DNA of 64,000 bases. It comes from Echinococcus granulosus (Eukaryota; Platyhelminthes; Cestoda; Cyclophyllidea; Taeniidae). Positions within the stretch are counted from its first letter, which is position 1. The number at the start of each line of letters is the position of its first letter. A model generated the notes under the pieces. That model searched no databases. It had not been told where the DNA came from and saw only the letters and a list, made by a program, of their open reading frames with translations. The stretch covers positions 88,468-152,467 of the forward strand of contig NW_020170483.1 of the NCBI RefSeq assembly GCF_000524195.1, given 5' to 3'. Made by a program: the position numbers and the translations under genes. This document shows, one piece after another, positions 63,601 through 64,000 of this stretch.

Positions 63601-63925
63601 CTTCAATTACTGCATAAATTCAAGACGTCATTGCGGCAGCATTAGTACCTTCAGAGTCCACGTCACATGACAGCTTATCATAAGAAAACGTGGAGTTTGA
63701 AAGGAGAAAAGAGAAATGGATTCTTTTTGCTGTAGTTTTTTAGTTTAGCGTCATACTACGATAACGGTAGCAGAGATGTGGAGATCGACTACTTTCTCAT
63801 AGCTGGGTAGGAAACCTGCTAACAAGAATGAAACATACCAAGCTGATTAAATGGCGAGAGGTTGGCAGAATCAGTTGTCATTTCCCCCGGTTGCGATTGG
63901 GGCGCCAGTAGCTGCGACAGAAGCG
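36571..63925 (-). CDS. DOP1: DOP1 (Dopey) family protein, C-terminal part, 24 exons; 5' end beyond the window
   Basis: Twenty-four exons run from 63925 down to a TGA at 36573-36571. Every GT-AG junction keeps frame, giving about 1,440 residues; the family is about 2,400 long, so the N-terminal part lies past 64000. DOP1 proteins are large helical-repeat proteins that work with MON2 at Golgi and endosome membranes in cargo recycling. Diagnostic stretches: YALSRLCAILRSD (exon 3), LLARHYR (4), QAVLHCL (5), LHPLWFNFLRESL (6), FNEVIITLANKDEKRDQKDL (13), SIAGTALEQATWFRRGLQV (14), SSYQFTRRAWRREVFELF (17), IVFSSECEQYSRFISDIL (18), LPESIIPQLL (21) and HRWVF (22). These align in order with human DOP1A as I remember it. 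The best conserved part is exons 13-19. Introns range from about 80 nt to 2.9 kb and hold repeats. Exon 10 is broken by an assembly gap. Confidence 0.93.
37581..37702 (-). CDS. DOP1: DOP1 exon 23 of window
   Basis: IYQGENQTYSTQLLSMTSAC, YFILSLKNVTTFEPLELFFR. The TTTGCAG acceptor gives the phase 0 needed by exon 22. Corresponds to LLLTICTVRSMEQLLPFF. Confidence 0.86.
37703..40330. other. DOP1 intron between exons 22 and 23
   Basis: 2.6 kb with short openings on both strands (for example 38266-38526 plus, 37817-38020 minus) and one degenerate repeat copy. None fits the DOP1 frame, and phases join without it. Confidence 0.6.
39200..39400. repeat. Degenerate dispersed repeat, copy R1
   Basis: Shares with 47010-47180 and 52950-53100 the ordered plus-strand words AAGACATTTCAATGA, CCCACAC, GTACATCT, TTCCTAG, TTTTCAG and GCCATTCCTGTGAACAT. 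Several in-frame stops on both strands; probably a decayed mobile element of unknown class. Confidence 0.6.
40331..40454 (-). CDS. DOP1: DOP1 exon 22 of window
   Basis: HRWVFINHRADG, then LNSAFQPLMSQISSGLTS at GTGAGT; matches MYRWAFIPEA...FKPYVVRLAKLL. Confidence 0.92.
41628..41765 (-). CDS. DOP1: DOP1 exon 21 of window
   Basis: FDHLQKLPQSQLTILLSACK, LLATILLLPESIIPQLL; matches LYLSACKFLDLALALPSENLPQF. Acceptor TTTCTGCAG, donor GTAAGT. Confidence 0.93.
41870..41910 (-). CDS. DOP1: DOP1 exon 20 of window
   Basis: A 41-nt exon coding VNVFRIFSERCNG between TTTTTAG and GTGAGT; fits the family's ELVQVFLLMEQEL in phase. Confidence 0.8.
42230..42372 (-). CDS. DOP1: DOP1 exon 19 of window
   Basis: ERLTDSLRAM then VPILTQIFLCTRVLIARISA and SLASLWFIVIPEL. 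The acceptor at 42373 rather than 42357 gives the family's ERLVESLR; donor GTGAGT. Confidence 0.94.
42853..43005 (-). CDS. DOP1: DOP1 exon 18 of window
   Basis: RLTVSQGTGLNIFTSKEAEY, EQRAAHLKKINFIVFSSECE, QYSRFISDIL; donor GTAAGA in phase 1. Confidence 0.95.
44501..44712 (-). CDS. DOP1: DOP1 exon 17 of window
   Basis: SSYQFTRRAWRREVFELFID, STFFQ, VVDNLMTQEKNTFKEAL: the strongest family match in the window. Confidence 0.96.
45005..45117 (-). CDS. DOP1: DOP1 exon 16 of window
   Basis: HMAVFFDVVYKSEEKDRVPS to LPFLKSH, matching LLDMVFYSDEKERV...VPYLRNHS; donor GTAAGT. The intron to exon 15 is only 79 nt. Confidence 0.93.
45197..45273 (-). CDS. DOP1: DOP1 exon 15 of window
   Basis: DHRDSASMYASLKEDLPVLA then LRMLAE; phase 1 in, 0 out; donor GTACGC. 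Confidence 0.9.
47010..47180. repeat. Degenerate dispersed repeat, copy R2
   Basis: AAGACATTTGAATGATCCACAC, GTACATCT, ATTCCTAGCTTTCC and GCCATTCTTGTGAGCAT in the same order as R1. It extends left to a shared CTCAGnAGTAAGACATTT. Confidence 0.55.
47718..47931 (-). CDS. DOP1: DOP1 exon 14 of window
   Basis: DICQRLMEATASIAGTALEQ and ATWFRRGLQV, one of the best conserved DOP1 signatures, followed by a variable linker. Confidence 0.95.
48241..48307 (-). CDS. DOP1: DOP1 exon 13 of window
   Basis: Only 67 nt: IFNEVIITLANKDEKRDQKD then LQ, very close to the family's NEF...KKDQRDLQD. Confidence 0.93.
49870..50081 (-). CDS. DOP1: DOP1 exon 12 of window
   Basis: Long pyrimidine tract before the acceptor; IMQSSLLHFLYTWI aligns with the family's MLQFFYAYI. 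The donor (GTTGGT at 49869) was chosen because exon 13 needs phase 2. Confidence 0.83.
50171..50436 (-). CDS. DOP1: DOP1 exon 11 of window
   Basis: LPLTLRQCALVSLISGARWG, KASQAVKTLRNLLRSPPASL, ending SSPVE at a GTGAGT donor. Confidence 0.87.
50922..51229 (-). CDS. DOP1: DOP1 exon 10 of window, interrupted by an assembly gap
   Basis: Before the gap: AIDNLLEPIALSHPALF. After it: AALAHVWPPPEA. The family's LLGPISMNHGVHFMAAIAFVW spans this point, so little coding sequence is missing; frame requires the missing length to be 2 modulo 3. Confidence 0.85.
50974..51073. other. Assembly gap, 100 N, inside a DOP1 exon
   Basis: Exactly 100 N. Comparison of the flanking peptides with the DOP1 family suggests the true gap is only a few bases. 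Confidence 0.97.
51697..51916 (-). CDS. DOP1: DOP1 exon 9 of window
   Basis: DLLGTEVMPDSG, then FPAILASLATIWLALNQS (the family's ILSILHMIMSSVTLLWSIL block) and a serine/acid-rich tail; donor GTACGC. Confidence 0.85.
52469..52680 (-). CDS. DOP1: DOP1 exon 8 of window
   Basis: Begins VSPSFGDYETPEMLRDSIRV and ends SALQIALLFTSK in phase 0. Poorly conserved, placed by splice sites and phase. Confidence 0.8.
52950..53100. repeat. Degenerate dispersed repeat, copy R3
   Basis: GATCGTACATCTGAACTTCG, CTCCTAACTTTCCAG and GCCATTCCTGTGAACATTTG in the order of R1. On the minus strand R1 and R3 both read VQMYD, so they may derive from an old coding element. Confidence 0.6.
53575..53816 (-). CDS. DOP1: DOP1 exon 7 of window
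   Basis: SPSDYPADYTLQLLTCLRGI then THTFLLPIGQSKFNLLHG, matching the family's ILTLLEGITAIIHYCLL block; ends in a serine-rich stretch. Confidence 0.87.
54297..54746. repeat. Recently duplicated block, copy A (core)
   Basis: Nearly identical to 62009-62575 in the same orientation, starting at the inverted repeat CCCAATTCCAATTGGG and ending CACCCAGTCAG. It lacks 119 bp present in the other copy. Weaker similarity continues from about 54205 and again at 55061-55260. It lies in the DOP1 intron between exons 6 and 7. Confidence 0.9.
56630..57277 (-). CDS. DOP1: DOP1 exon 6 of window (largest)
   Basis: 648 nt. DDVSLPLCLRLLKY, a serine/threonine-rich low-complexity linker, QSTALLAVLTTHF and LHPLWFNFLRESLIYWGAA; donor GTACGT. 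The linker is longer than I recall in human DOP1A. Confidence 0.9.
57559..57773 (-). CDS. DOP1: DOP1 exon 5 of window
   Basis: KLLHLAVILTP, an acidic loop, WIDAVIQRSGLSQAVLHCLA and ELTHISD; phase 0 in, 2 out. Confidence 0.88.
59192..59433 (-). CDS. DOP1: DOP1 exon 4 of window
   Basis: NLADLLARHYRC, then STMDEIGYIVNCRMPSLLDV, a hydrophobic LLFICLTFLLSLSL and RLVAAELLQLITE. Corresponds to the family's LLARHR to IEILTLLFTEL block. Confidence 0.9.
60545..60719 (-). CDS. DOP1: DOP1 exon 3 of window
   Basis: Begins VTYALSRLCAILRSDVGTLF, then a serine-rich insert and CEFPTLFGT; donor GTGAGC. Confidence 0.88.
61580..61653 (-). CDS. DOP1: DOP1 exon 2 of window
   Basis: Codes for VHEHLLVYLHRYDFNQ, matching the family's LLLYLQLYDSSR block; ends phase 0 at GTGAGC. 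Joining straight to exon 3 keeps the same length as the human protein. Confidence 0.82.
62009..62575. repeat. Recently duplicated block, copy B (core)
   Basis: Counterpart of copy A, in the DOP1 intron between exons 1 and 2. It carries an additional 119-bp segment at 62226-62344 flanked by GAT on both sides. Weaker similarity to A continues from about 61918 and again at 62911-63125. Confidence 0.9.
63839..63925 (-). CDS. DOP1: DOP1 exon 1 of window
   Basis: 87 nt, phase 1 in and out: LLSQLLAPQSQPGEMTTDSA then NLSPFNQL, followed by a GTATGT donor. Less conserved, so placed by splice sites and phase. Confidence 0.6.
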
Positions 63926-64000
63926 CTGTAAAGAGGAAATTAAACAAGTGTTTTGCGACGCGAAAAAGGTACAGGGGGAGAAGTAGGCGTAAGAAAACGA

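Overview
The window is eukaryotic nuclear DNA, AT-rich, with intron-split genes, long non-coding stretches and two 100-N assembly gaps (11547-11646 and 50974-51073). Two insulin-like peptide genes with an unusual cysteine-rich A chain, one 46-nt intron and otherwise long introns suggest a flatworm, most likely a tapeworm (cestode). I cannot name the species from the sequence alone.

Layout, left to right. (1) 223-2080, minus strand: a complete four-exon DPH1 gene, the first enzyme of diphthamide synthesis on elongation factor 2. (2) 2081-10329: mostly non-coding, with one weak candidate exon. (3) 10330-11012, plus strand: promoter and two coding exons of an insulin-like peptide gene (here ILP-a). 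(4) 11013-27769: about 17 kb without a firmly identified gene. It holds a pair of 20-bp palindromes 1.1 kb apart, a possible terminal exon of an unknown plus-strand gene (16280-16384), a G-rich strand-asymmetric block, a diverged 5S rRNA-like sequence (18746-18865) and a few weak exon-like openings. (5) 27770-28853, plus strand: promoter and two exons of a second insulin-like peptide gene (ILP-b), paralogous to the first in coding sequence, intron phase and promoter motif. (6) 28854-36570: no supported gene. (7) 36571-63925 and on past the right edge, minus strand: the C-terminal part of a DOP1 (Dopey) homologue. I traced 24 exons; all reading-frame phases agree across the introns, giving about 1,440 residues and the stop codon. 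Its introns carry two repeat families: a recently duplicated block (54.3 kb and 62.0 kb) and three degenerate copies of an older element.

The genes have unrelated jobs: translation-factor modification (DPH1), secreted hormones (ILP-a, ILP-b) and Golgi/endosome membrane traffic (DOP1). The strongest biological interest is the same-strand pair of insulin-like genes. They share a promoter module, a pro-segment before the B chain and an extra cysteine pair in an N-terminally extended A chain. Calls rest on reading the sequence and on remembered family features; no database search was run.
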